64,000 nucleotides of DNA from a virus. Shown here one piece after another: positions 1-7,124 of this stretch. Both the position numbers and the translations under genes were made by a program. The first letter of the stretch is position 1; each line of letters starts with the position of its first letter. The stretch lies in IMG/VR virus record IMGVR_UViG_3300015202_000003, positions 1 through 64,000 of that record. One strand, given 5' to 3'. The notes beneath the pieces are model-generated. The model ran no database searches. It was not told the origin of the DNA and saw only the letters and a program-made list of their open reading frames with translations.

Positions 1-15
1 AGGGACACTGCGTAG
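1..15 (+). pseudogene. tnpB: 3' end of a tnpB copy, cut by the window edge
   Basis: The first 15 bases read RDTA-stop, the same last codons as the full tnpB that ends at 4905, and the next 84 bases match the DNA after that gene without a difference. The window therefore begins inside the last codons of another TnpB gene. Whether that copy is intact cannot be seen. Confidence 0.75.
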
Positions 16-99
16 CTCGTGGAGAGATTGTCAGACTTTTTTCGGAAAGCATATCTCAGTGAAGCAAGAATCCTGCTGCTTTAGCAGTGGGAGTGTCAA
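1..99 (+). ncRNA. IS200/IS605 right end / TnpB guide (omega) RNA scaffold, copy 1
   Basis: Identical over 99 bases to 4891-4989. It ends in the hairpin around tgctgctttagcag followed by gggagtgtcaa. The TCAA end is typical of IS200/IS605 right cleavage sites, and in this family the transcript of the right end plus the adjacent flank forms the guide RNA of TnpB. The guide would start at 100 (gaaactataaaaaacat). Function is inferred from the family. Confidence 0.7.
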
Positions 100-191
100 G
101 AAACTATAAAAAACATTTAGGGGAATTTGGTGTTAAATAGACGTTCAATAAAAACGAGGTTAAATTCAAACAGAATTTTTAAATACGAGAA

Positions 192-250
192 AAAAGACCT
201 ATTAAAAAAAGAATAGGAACGAACAGTCTTCTTTTTTTAATAGGTCTTTT
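192..250 (+). terminator. Long hairpin terminator upstream of the DGQHR gene
   Basis: aaaagacctattaaaaaaag pairs with the inverted copy ending aataggtctttt around an apical loop that contains gaacgaacag. About 20 pairs are followed or preceded by T/A runs, so it may work in both directions. Confidence 0.75.
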
Positions 251-299
251 ACGAAAAACTCCCTTGTTTCTTCTTCGTTGAGGAGTTAAATTATTATCT

Positions 300-1214
300 A
301 TGGTTAATTCACCTATTCAGTCCATTCAGTCCGAGCAGGTTGTTAGAGTTTTTATTACACCTGCCTTTGCAAAACGTTTATTGCAATTTAACACAGAAAA
401 CCGTCCTTTCAAAAAAAATCATGGAAGCCAAATCAAAGACTGTTTGGAAAACGACGAGTATTTTTTTAATGGTCAGACTATACAGCTTGGTCATGCAACT
501 ATTCCCGGTTTACAAAAGGGTCAAATTTTAGATGAAAACACAGAGATTGTTTGTGTTGATTCTATAAGAGTTCCTATTTTAATCGATGGTCAGCATCGTT
601 TAATAGCCTGTGTAGAAGCCGGGGTAGCTTTGGAAACTCTTCTTTTTTGCAACCCTTACCCTGATAAAAGAGCTTTAGCAACTATTGACAATACACGTCA
701 GAGAGGGGGAGCCGATCATTTGGCTATGATGAGAGAGAAAAATTACACTTTAATTTCGGCGTCTTTACGTGTTGTTTTGAACTTTAACAGTGATTTTATT
801 CTTTCCAGTAAAAATGCGTGGTCAAATAAAGAACTTGAAGAGGGTTTAAAAGCACATCCCGGAATCAGGGATAGTGTGGGATTGGTTGCAGTTATGAGAA
901 TCCCTGTAATGGTTGCTCCTCCGAGTCTTTTAGCAGCTTTTCATTATTTGTTTTCAAAGAAAGACTCTGTTTTAGCGAATAGATTTATATGTCGTTTGAT
1001 AGACGGCGTAGGTCTTCCTCAAGATTCTCCGATTTTGAAATTGAGAATGTCTTTGCTTCAAGGTAGATTGAACTCCAAACACAACATGAAAAGCAACCAT
1101 ATTTCTGCTTTAATAATTAAAGCATGGAATTACGAACGGAGAGGAAAAACGTTAAAAGTTCTTCGTTTTAATGAGACTGGAGATGCACCTGAATCTTTTC
1201 CTGTTATTCGTTAG
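300..1214 (+). CDS. DGQHR / ParB-nuclease-like domain protein
   Basis: A 304-aa protein with the motif LIDGQHRLIACVEAG at about residues 94-108. This is the signature of DGQHR-type proteins related to the ParB/sulfiredoxin fold, where the motif lies in the nucleotide-binding core. Such genes are frequent in phages and in DNA-modification islands; no precise role is established and none can be assigned here. The rest (residues 130-300) is mostly helical with no motif I recognise. It stands alone between two strong terminators (192-250 and 1235-1273), so it is probably transcribed singly. ATG start. Confidence 0.7.
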   Translation: MVNSPIQSIQSEQVVRVFITPAFAKRLLQFNTENRPFKKNHGSQIKDCLENDEYFFNGQTIQLGHATIPGLQKGQILDENTEIVCVDSIRVPILIDGQHRLIACVEAGVALETLLFCNPYPDKRALATIDNTRQRGGADHLAMMREKNYTLISASLRVVLNFNSDFILSSKNAWSNKELEEGLKAHPGIRDSVGLVAVMRIPVMVAPPSLLAAFHYLFSKKDSVLANRFICRLIDGVGLPQDSPILKLRMSLLQGRLNSKHNMKSNHISALIIKAWNYERRGKTLKVLRFNETGDAPESFPVIR

Positions 1215-1234
1215 TTTTTCTTTTTAAGAAATTA

Positions 1235-1273
1235 AAAGAAGAAGAGGTTTAAAAACCCCTTCTTCTTTTTTTA
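1235..1273 (+). terminator. Terminator after the DGQHR gene
   Basis: aaagaagaagaggttt pairs with ccccttcttcttt, followed by a T run. Confidence 0.8.
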
Positions 1274-1287
1274 AGGAAATACTAAAA

Positions 1288-1319
1288 CTCATCCCCACTG
1301 CTTATAGGCGGGGATGAAT
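1288..1319. mobile_element. IS200/IS605-end-like hairpin (scar)
   Basis: tcatcccc and ggggatga form a perfect 8-bp stem around a loop with gcttatagg. This resembles the end hairpins of IS200/IS605-group elements and is much richer in G+C than its surroundings. No transposase gene is next to it, so it would be a scar; the call is by resemblance only. Confidence 0.4.
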
Positions 1320-1412
1320 TTTAATTTTGTTAATTTTTCTTATAGTTTTCAAGCGGTTATAGCAAACACGTTAATATTTCAATTATTAGGTTAGAGGAGG
1401 TTTTAAATTAAA

Positions 1413-2072
1413 ATGAATTTAAAAGAATATTTGGACAAAAAAGAGCAGTTAAACAAAAAGGCTGAAAAAGTTAATTCTTTTATTAAACCTCTTGAGGAAA
1501 ACTTAGATTTTTTACATCGTGTGGAGGAACACAATATAGAGAAATTTAAATTGTCTAACATAGAGTTTTTTAATTTTATTTTCTTTCTTCCCGGCGATTT
1601 TTTAGTTTCCGAGGGGGCTAATTTTGTTTGGAGTTGTAATTACGAAGACACTCTTTTAAAGAAACTATCTCTTTTATCATTACAGGAGATAAAAATTTCA
1701 ATTGGTAAAGAAATTGAAATTTTAACTTTTGAATGGATAGACGATTACGACAAAGACTGGTCAGTTCAGTTGTCTCTTCCTTTGAGTTGGTTTGAAGTAG
1801 ACAACCCAATTGACAGTTTAAAAAATAAATTTGATTTGTGGGAAGCGGGAGAAACTAAGAAGAGAGAAAAGTTTTTAGAAAGTAAAATTAAAGTTTTGAG
1901 GGAAGAGTTAACAGGATCAAAAAACAGGTTTAAACCGGACACTACGAAAGAAAAAATTCAAGTAACACAAAAGAATATTGAAAAAGGTTTGAAAAACAAT
2001 TTTTTTAGTTGTCCATTAGTTTTAATTTTAATAGAAATTAAAAATTTAATTCTTGTGTCTCTTCGGATTTAA
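1413..2072 (+). CDS. Unknown protein, coiled-coil-rich
   Basis: A 219-aa protein I do not recognise. Residues 1-45 and 145-195 are rich in Lys/Glu with heptad-like spacing, suggesting coiled coils at both ends around a more compact Trp/Asp-rich centre (FEWIDDYDKDW). A good ribosome site, agaggaggttttaaattaaa, precedes the ATG; the same spacer is used by several genes in this window. The C-terminal 25 residues are hydrophobic (LVLILIEIKNLILVSL), which could be a membrane tail or a local frameshift. Confidence 0.6.
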   Translation: MNLKEYLDKKEQLNKKAEKVNSFIKPLEENLDFLHRVEEHNIEKFKLSNIEFFNFIFFLPGDFLVSEGANFVWSCNYEDTLLKKLSLLSLQEIKISIGKEIEILTFEWIDDYDKDWSVQLSLPLSWFEVDNPIDSLKNKFDLWEAGETKKREKFLESKIKVLREELTGSKNRFKPDTTKEKIQVTQKNIEKGLKNNFFSCPLVLILIEIKNLILVSLRI

Positions 2073-2104
2073 TTTACGTTGAAAGAAGTTAATAACTAAG
2101 AATT

Positions 2105-2138
2105 AAAAAAGAAAGGAGTCTTCGTTCTTCTCTTTTTC
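2105..2138 (+). terminator. Hairpin of the GAATCTTCGTTCTT family
   Basis: aaaaagaaaggagtcttcg and ttcttctcttttt form a stem with the family core (here ggagtcttcgttcttc) and a T run after it. It lies 33 bases after the stop of the preceding gene and 76 before the next start. Confidence 0.6.
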
Positions 2139-2214
2139 AATTTTTCTTTCCGTCCCTCAACCTTTTTTATCTTCTAAACCCAAATAAATTTTTTTAAAAC
2201 TCATAAAGATTTCT

Positions 2215-2724
2215 ATGGGTTTCATTAAACAAGGTTTTTTACAGGTTCAATTAAAACTGCAAGTCAACTCTTCTCGTAAAAAGGGTTTATATCAGTTAAT
2301 TCAAAACTGTTCAAATAAAAATAATTTATCTTTCTCTCTTTTATTAGCGTTAGCTTCAAGAGAAACCGGAATACGAAATATTTACGGAGATCGCAAATTT
2401 GGGCATGGGGCGTTCCAGATAGATTCCCATTCTTTTCCTGAAATTTGTAAACATAGTTTTTTAACGGAGCCAATGTTATTTTTAAATACGGGGGCGAATT
2501 TATTAAAAAATAACATTGAGTGGGCAGAGAAAACATGGCCTAAATTTTCCCCTCAGCAACATTTGAAGTGTGCTTTAGCAGCCTACAATTGTGGTAAGGG
2601 AAACGTTGTTAAAGCCGTAGCTGACGGCAATTGTGATTTATATACCGCTCATTCAAATTACGGTGTAGACATTTTAAATCGCAAGCAAACAATTGAGAAT
2701 ATGAGTTTGGATAAATTAAAATAG
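2215..2724 (+). CDS. Lysozyme-like / lytic transglycosylase endolysin
   Basis: A 169-aa soluble protein of the lysozyme-like superfamily. SRETG (residues 48-52) carries the probable catalytic Glu50, GHGAFQID (63-70) matches the substrate-cleft segment and LAAYNCGKGNV (121-131) matches the conserved AAYN.G motif of SLT/goose-type enzymes. It would cleave the beta-1,4 links of peptidoglycan at lysis. There is no signal peptide or cell-wall binding domain, so export would need a holin; the only candidate holin is far away at 56492. Length fits a single catalytic domain. Confidence 0.85.
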   Translation: MGFIKQGFLQVQLKLQVNSSRKKGLYQLIQNCSNKNNLSFSLLLALASRETGIRNIYGDRKFGHGAFQIDSHSFPEICKHSFLTEPMLFLNTGANLLKNNIEWAEKTWPKFSPQQHLKCALAAYNCGKGNVVKAVADGNCDLYTAHSNYGVDILNRKQTIENMSLDKLK

Positions 2725-2740
2725 CAGTTATTAAAAAAAC

Positions 2741-2800
2741 TTAGAATCTTCGTCTTTTTTGTTTCGTATGAATAAGGGTAAGAATCTTCCGCTTCTTACA
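2741..2800 (+). repeat. Two hairpins of the GAATCTTCGTTCTT family
   Basis: ttagaatcttcgtctttttt directly after the endolysin gene, then taagaatcttccgcttctta (about 2779-2798), which folds into a 6-bp stem. The second is a variant core. Confidence 0.5.
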
Positions 2801-2840
2801 GCTAAAGTGACGTTTAGGGGAATCGTCTAAAAAACCTTTT

Positions 2841-2880
2841 GCAGGTGTGGTGAAATGGCAAACACAGAGAGTTTAGTTTA
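2841..2880 (+). tRNA. Possible 5' half of a tRNA-Leu
   Basis: gcaggtgtggtgaaatggca followed by aacac reads like a tRNA acceptor strand, T8-G9 and a D arm (gtg/cac). It continues into gagagtttagtt, which could be an anticodon stem and loop with TAG. No matching 3' half (ctctc ... cacctgc) follows. It is therefore a remnant or interrupted gene, or a chance match. Confidence 0.3.
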
Positions 2881-2935
2881 CGGTAGGAAAGTAAAATTTC
2901 GATTTTGATATTTTTATTTGGGGTATACTCTTTGT

Positions 2936-3050
2936 ATGAAAAGAACCACATCCAAAAGAACATAAAAATGGGGTGAAGAATGATAATAGGTTAGAGAATT
3001 TAGAACTTCTTTGTCCTAATTGCCATTCTTTTACACTAAATTGTATTTGA
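2936..3050 (+). pseudogene. HNH endonuclease, C-terminal remnant
   Basis: An open frame without start reads KEHKNGVKNDNRLENLELL, then CPNCHSFTLNC and a stop. DNRLENLELLCPNCHS is the classic C-terminal half of phage HNH homing endonucleases (NRLENLE.LC..CH). The N-terminal half is missing. It lies between the tRNA-like fragment and an IS-type hairpin, consistent with a decayed mobile element. Confidence 0.65.
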
Positions 3051-3053
3051 AAG

Positions 3054-3073
3054 CCCGTTCCTTTAGGGACGGG
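3054..3073. mobile_element. IS200/IS605-end-like hairpin at the left side of the HNH-TnpB element
   Basis: cccgttcctttagggacggg folds into an 8-bp stem with a TTTA loop, preceded by ttgaaag. The context (gaaag-hairpin-ggg) copies the right-end hairpins at 4957-4989, 15041 and 21381. It may be the left boundary of the element at 3198-4989 or the right-end scar of an older one. Confidence 0.5.
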
Positions 3074-3197
3074 ATGAAAAATTTATCGTTGCGAAGCAGC
3101 GAAACTAATTAAAATTTGAAACTTATTTCTCCCATGTCCGTTTATAATAAGAAAGAAGTTGTTATAAAATGTTAATTGCCTCAATAACTTTAAAGTG

Positions 3198-3815
3198 ATG
3201 ATTACTACAACAAAAAAGCGGGAGATGGCTGATTATTATTTGAAAGGTTTCTCCCTTACAGAAACAGCTAAGGAATTTGGAATTAATTCAGCAACTGTTC
3301 ACAATATTCTCAAAAAGTTAGGGATACCCCGAAGAACTGTGTCAGAGGGAAATTCTCTAAAATGGTTGAATTCTGATTTTCGTGATAATCAGGTAGATAA
3401 GAGGGTTGGAGTTTCATCAGGGGCTAAAGGTAAAAGTTGGAAATTAAAACATAGGAAATACTCCCCAAAAATGATAGGTGCAGGTAATCCTCAATGGAAA
3501 GGTGGGGTTACTAAACTAAGTTCTTTAATTAGATCTTTACCAGAATATATATTGTGGAGAGAAAAAATATTTAAGAGGGATAATTGGACTTGTCAAATCT
3601 GTTCTGATAGAACTTGCGTAGGTAATAAAGTTATTCTTCATGCTGATCATATTTACCCACTTCATAAATTAATTGAGGAGAACCAGATTAAATCCGTTCT
3701 AGAAGCTATTTTATGTGAACATCTATGGGAAATAGATAACGGAAGATGTCTTTGTATAGATTGCCATAAAAAGACAGATACTTTTGGGAAAAATGCTAAA
3801 AAGCTTTCGATATAG
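3198..3815 (+). CDS. HNH endonuclease with N-terminal helix-turn-helix
   Basis: A 205-aa protein. Residues about 5-50 form a helix-turn-helix (YLKGFSLTETAKEFGINSAT), as in DNA-binding domains of homing endonucleases. Residues about 125-200 carry the HNH nuclease: RDNWTCQICSDR, LHADHIYPLHK (His-Asp-His catalytic/metal site) and CLCIDCHKK, giving Zn-binding C..C pairs. It should nick or cut double-stranded DNA at a target site. The ATG at 3198 is preferred to the GTG one codon earlier. Its last 32 bases overlap the start of tnpB in another frame, so the two are translationally linked. There is no TnpA transposase nearby. Confidence 0.85.
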   Translation: MITTTKKREMADYYLKGFSLTETAKEFGINSATVHNILKKLGIPRRTVSEGNSLKWLNSDFRDNQVDKRVGVSSGAKGKSWKLKHRKYSPKMIGAGNPQWKGGVTKLSSLIRSLPEYILWREKIFKRDNWTCQICSDRTCVGNKVILHADHIYPLHKLIEENQIKSVLEAILCEHLWEIDNGRCLCIDCHKKTDTFGKNAKKLSI

Positions 3816-4905
3816 GATATACCCAAATAAAATACAACAAGATACGCTAAACAAAACGTTTGGGTGTTCTCGTTTCATTTATAACTGGGGCCTATCTCTT
3901 AAAATAAGCAGTTATATGAATACTGGTAAAGGATTGTCACGGTTTGCTCTTGACAAAGACCTTCCTAAATTAAAAGCAGAAAACCCTTGGCTTTCGGAAG
4001 TTCCTTCCCAAGTTTTACAACAAAGTTTGGTTGACCTCGATAAAGCCTTCACTAACTTTTTTAGAAAAACTACCAAATTTCCAAACTTTAAGAAAAAAAG
4101 AACAGATGCGTCTTGTAGATTTCCACAGGGTATCAAGGTTGATTTTGAAACTAACATAATATCTTTACCCAAACTGGGAAAAGTAAAAATTAAACTTAGT
4201 CGTAAATTTGTAGGCACAATTAAATCTTGCACAGTATCAAGAGGTTCTACTGGAAAGTTCTACGTATCAATTTTAGTAGATGATGGGGTCGGAGAAATTC
4301 CGAAACTTCCAATTCACCAAGACAGAGCAATTGGTGTTGATGTGGGACTTATTGATTTTATTACGACCTCTAAGGGAGAGAAAGTTAAAGCTCCTAAGTT
4401 TTATCGCGGTTTAGAAACTAAACTCAAGGAGGCCCAAAGGTTTGAGTCGAGAAAGAAGAAAGGTAGTAACAACAGAAAAAAAGCGAGACAAAGAGTAAAC
4501 CTTATTCACGAAAAGATTAAGAATTTAAGGTCTGATTTCCTTCATAAAACAAGCACTCGATTAGTTAATGAAAACCAAGTTATTTGTATCGAGGATTTAA
4601 ATGTGAAAGGAATGATGAAGAACCGAAAATTGTCTAAGAGTATCGGAGATGTGGGTTGGTCTGAATTTTTTAGGATGTTGGAATACAAATCTGAAAAAGT
4701 TGGAAAAACAGTTTTGAAGATTAATCGTTTTCAACCGAGTTCAAAAATATGTTCTTGTGGGGAAGTTAACAAAATCCTGACTCTTTCTGATAGAAAATGG
4801 ACTTGTTCTAATTGTAATTTGACTCACGATAGAGATGTATTAGCAGCACAAAATATTCTCAAGTTCGCTTTTTTAGAAAATTTAACGCGCAGGGACACTG
4901 CGTAG
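3784..4905 (+). CDS. tnpB: TnpB, RNA-guided nuclease of an IS200/IS605-type element
   Basis: A 373-aa protein, usual TnpB length. The N-terminal wedge/REC part (FRYRIYPNKIQQDTLNKTFG) is followed by a RuvC-like nuclease with all three acidic residues: Asp186 (GVDVGLIDF), Glu270 (ICIEDLNVKG) and Asp351 (THDRDVLAAQNI). A zinc finger, CSCG ... CSNC (323-344), lies between the last two. The protein therefore looks active. TnpB uses the right-end RNA as guide to cut the donor site after excision and so keeps the element in place. ATG at 3784 overlaps the HNH gene; the ATG at 3793 (MLKSFRYRIYPN) matches the usual TnpB N-terminus equally well. The last codons lie inside the guide-RNA scaffold. Confidence 0.93.
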   Translation: MGKMLKSFRYRIYPNKIQQDTLNKTFGCSRFIYNWGLSLKISSYMNTGKGLSRFALDKDLPKLKAENPWLSEVPSQVLQQSLVDLDKAFTNFFRKTTKFPNFKKKRTDASCRFPQGIKVDFETNIISLPKLGKVKIKLSRKFVGTIKSCTVSRGSTGKFYVSILVDDGVGEIPKLPIHQDRAIGVDVGLIDFITTSKGEKVKAPKFYRGLETKLKEAQRFESRKKKGSNNRKKARQRVNLIHEKIKNLRSDFLHKTSTRLVNENQVICIEDLNVKGMMKNRKLSKSIGDVGWSEFFRMLEYKSEKVGKTVLKINRFQPSSKICSCGEVNKILTLSDRKWTCSNCNLTHDRDVLAAQNILKFAFLENLTRRDTA

Positions 4906-4989
4906 CTCGTGGAGAGATTGTCAGACTTTTTTCGGAAAGCATATCTCAGTGAAGCAAGAATCCTGCTGCTTTAGCAGTGGGAGTGTCAA
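4891..4989 (+). ncRNA. IS200/IS605 right end / TnpB guide (omega) RNA scaffold, copy 2
   Basis: Starts inside the last tnpB codons and ends gggagtgtcaa after the hairpin around tgctgctttagcag. It is identical to bases 1-99. The predicted guide segment is the flank starting at 4990 (aaggcaatggacggcagt). The 5' end of the RNA is not defined by sequence and probably lies further upstream in tnpB. Confidence 0.75.
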
Positions 4990-5051
4990 AAGGCAATGGA
5001 CGGCAGTATTTCTTGGAAAGCAATTTCCAATAAGTTTTTGCTAAAAGAAAA

Positions 5052-5396
5052 ATGATAAATTTCACAAGAGAGCAGTTTTTTGAAAAATATAAAAACGATC
5101 ATGCTTATGCTAAAAACCAATGGAGACAACTTATTAAATTGACCAAAGAAGAAATTGATAAGTTTAGAGAATTAAAAAAGAAAGAAGGAGAGGTGGTAAT
5201 AATCACCAGATGGGAAAAAAATATTCTTTGTGTTCTCACGGCTGTTATTTTAGATGATTTAGAAAATGATTCCGTGGGACGATACTCTTCCTATCCGTTT
5301 GATATTCGTCTTAACCCATTAGATAAAAACAAACTTGGTTTTTGGACAAGAAAAATAAATAATATAGAACTATATCAAATTATAACAACGAGTTAG
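5052..5396 (+). CDS. Unknown protein next to the TnpB element
   Basis: A 114-aa protein, ATG start 62 bases after the TnpB right end. Sequence begins MINFTREQFFEKYKNDHAYAKNQW and is charged, with helices followed by beta-prone stretches (EGEVVIITRWEKNILCVLTAVIL). I do not recognise it. It could be the gene next to which the element inserted. Confidence 0.6.
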   Translation: MINFTREQFFEKYKNDHAYAKNQWRQLIKLTKEEIDKFRELKKKEGEVVIITRWEKNILCVLTAVILDDLENDSVGRYSSYPFDIRLNPLDKNKLGFWTRKINNIELYQIITTS

Positions 5397-5410
5397 AAGT
5401 TTGTAAAATT

Positions 5411-5636
5411 ATGTTAGATATGTCTGAGGCAATAAAAACACACAATAGACAAATCACTTAAAGACCTTAAAAGCGGGTTAATTTACGTTGAAAGAAAGAA
5501 ATGCAATAGCGAAACAGGGGGCAACTTAAAAATTTGTGTAAGAACAGCGCAAAGGTTCGTTTTTCTCTTTCCTTATTTAGGACAAACTATTTGGAAATTC
5601 TATAAATTATTTTCTTCAGCATCCCCTTTAGCGTAA
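5411..5636 (+). pseudogene. Frameshifted small phage gene, cut at the GC-rich island
   Basis: ATG at 5411 gives MLDMSEAIKTHNRQI and then stops. From about 5452 another frame continues SLKDLKSGLIYVERKK ... LKICVRTAQRF to 5636. Joined, they resemble small phage proteins of the type HNRQI..L..GK.YVERK.....RT..RF. One base change near 5450-5460 would restore the gene. Its end runs into the border of the GC-rich island (about 5620), so both a frameshift and a truncation are possible. Confidence 0.5.
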
Positions 5637-6715
5637 CGGAACGCGCTTGAACGGCAAGCGTATGTATCAGGGAGGGCGCCCTGTGCGCCCCTGTTGAAAC
5701 ACCATGCAAAACACACACTCCGAAATCAAGGCCCAAATCAAGATCATCATGGCTCGCCAGACGGCGCTGACGCTTGACCCGCAAAGCCTCGCGCCACGCG
5801 GTTCGTTCTATCTTTTCACCGACGAGGCTCGCTCCCAGATGTGCGCGATTCGAGGCGAGGCCCGCCCGCTTTACGAGCGACTTTCGCGCGGCGATTTTCT
5901 TCGCGCTTAAACCTGACGGAAAACATTGTGACACAAACCAAACTACTCGCCTTTCATGGCGACCCGGCTATCAAAGCCAAATACGTTTCGCGACTGCGCG
6001 CCCATCATGCGCAAGACCAAATTGTTCAGGGCTTTTATTGTGTTGGCGACCCTGAGAAGGGCACGTTTCGCGGATGTGCAGTCGGCTGCACTCTTAACGG
6101 TAGTGATCACAGTGCCTATCCTGACGAAATTGGCTATCCCACCGTGCTGGCTCACTTGGAGGACTCAATTTTTGAGGGATTGCCCGCGTCCGAGGCGCCG
6201 CAGTTTGCGGTAGATTTTCTTGACGTGGTGGCACCGCGCGCCGACCTGTCTCTCGTGTGGCCTCACTTCGCGCTGTGGATGCTATCTGACAAAAAACACG
6301 GCGTGCTACGCTTGGCAAATGAGGGCACCCGCCCCTCTATTGAAGGAGTGATTGCGCTTTTTCGTCGCGTTGTGGAGGGGGAGGTTGTTCACGGGTATGA
6401 GTGGCAAAATGCTGCTTCCTTCGCCTCTGCCACCGCCTACGCCACCGCCCGACGCGAAGACACCGCCGCCAACCTTGCCTTCACCGCTCACGCCACTGCC
6501 TTTTCCTCTGTCTACGCCTACGCCGATTTCGCCGCTCCCGCCTCCGCTCACGCTGCCACCGCCGACGCTGCTTTCGCCGCCTACGCCACCGCCCACTTCG
6601 CCGAAGACACCGCCGCTGCCGTTGCCCGCGCTCGCTCCGCCTACGCCCGCTCCCGTCAGAGACAAGCGTCGCAGCTGCTGCAATTTCTAAGGACGGCTCC
6701 TGTGTGTTTAGAATT
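5615..6715. other. GC-rich horizontally acquired island
   Basis: Base composition jumps from strongly AT-rich to clearly GC-rich (gcgccacgcggttcg, cgccgctcccgcctccgct) and back again at about 6715. Third positions are mostly G/C, unlike any other gene in the window, where AT-ending codons such as TTA and AAA dominate. It contains the next two genes. No integrase, repeat or tRNA marks the borders. Confidence 0.85.
5704..5910 (+). CDS. Small unknown protein of the GC-rich island
   Basis: 68 aa beginning MQNTHSEIKAQIKIIMARQT; an internal ATG at 5749 is an alternative. Not recognised. It is followed 17 bases later by the GTG of the larger gene, suggesting a two-gene operon that moved as a unit. 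Other long frames here in either strand are side effects of the high GC content. Confidence 0.5.
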   Translation: MQNTHSEIKAQIKIIMARQTALTLDPQSLAPRGSFYLFTDEARSQMCAIRGEARPLYERLSRGDFLRA

Positions 6716-6719
6716 TTAA
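5928..6719 (+). CDS. Conserved phage-type protein with alanine-rich C-terminal half
   Basis: 263 aa from GTG. The N-terminal part (MTQTKLLAFHGDPAIKAKYV, then RLRAHHAQDQIVQGFYC and GCAVGCTL) resembles a family of uncharacterised proteins I recall from phages and bacteria, with HGDP.IK.KY..R...H and G.GCAVGC motifs. Residues about 155-245 are an Ala-rich stretch with many AYA/AFAA repeats, probably one long helical repeat region. No enzymatic motif is evident. The in-frame upstream region (from an ATG at 5841) overlaps the small gene and lacks the conserved start, so I chose GTG at 5928. Confidence 0.7.
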   Translation: MTQTKLLAFHGDPAIKAKYVSRLRAHHAQDQIVQGFYCVGDPEKGTFRGCAVGCTLNGSDHSAYPDEIGYPTVLAHLEDSIFEGLPASEAPQFAVDFLDVVAPRADLSLVWPHFALWMLSDKKHGVLRLANEGTRPSIEGVIALFRRVVEGEVVHGYEWQNAASFASATAYATARREDTAANLAFTAHATAFSSVYAYADFAAPASAHAATADAAFAAYATAHFAEDTAAAVARARSAYARSRQRQASQLLQFLRTAPVCLEF

Positions 6720-6748
6720 AGGAAACTTTTTTTAAATTTTAATTTTAG

Positions 6749-6790
6749 TTATTAAAAAAACAAAGAATCTTCGTTCTTAGTTTTTTGTCT
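6749..6790 (+). repeat. GAATCTTCGTTCTT-family element
   Basis: ttattaaaaaaacaaagaat followed by cttcgttcttagttttttgt, just after the island and before the next gene. Typical arrangement of this family: AT-rich lead, core hairpin, T-rich tail. Confidence 0.6.
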
Positions 6791-6798
6791 CATAATTT

Positions 6799-6969
6799 AT
6801 GAAATACAAAGTGAGCGGAACTGTTGAAATTAATTGGGAAAAAGTAGTCACTGCTGATTCTCTCGAAGAAGCGGAAGAGTTGGCAATTAGTTATGTTGAG
6901 GATGGTGATTGTGAATTTTCGGGTTTAGTGGGAAAAGTTGATTTTTCTGGGCTTATTTTGGAGGATTAA
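6799..6969 (+). CDS. Small DpnD/PcfM-like protein
   Basis: 56 aa, ATG start: MKYKVSGTVEINWEKVVTAD and so on. The pattern K-[YV]-x-V-x-[GF]-x-v, then an acidic helix (SLEEAEELAISYVE), is typical of short phage proteins with a beta-alpha fold such as the one at 26244. Role unknown. The 20-base lead after the hairpin element is the probable 5' leader. Confidence 0.6.
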   Translation: MKYKVSGTVEINWEKVVTADSLEEAEELAISYVEDGDCEFSGLVGKVDFSGLILED

Positions 6970-7124
6970 AAAATATGAGGGAAGAAAAGAACATTTACCT
7001 TCAACTTTTTTTGAAGTTTTGGAACCTTCCAAAAAATTAATTTGCAAAAGAGGTTTAAATAGAAGATTTGAAAAAGCAATTGAGGATGAAATTGCACAAG
7101 CAGGAGGTTTTTTTTAATAGATAT

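Noticed and set aside
6306-6742. Several long overlapping frames (Gly/Ser-, Pro-rich and Arg-rich products) in the GC-rich island
   Set aside because: They arise from the repeated gcc/cgc codons of the Ala-rich gene read in other frames; compositions are absurdly biased and only the Ala-rich frame shows a conserved N-terminal domain.
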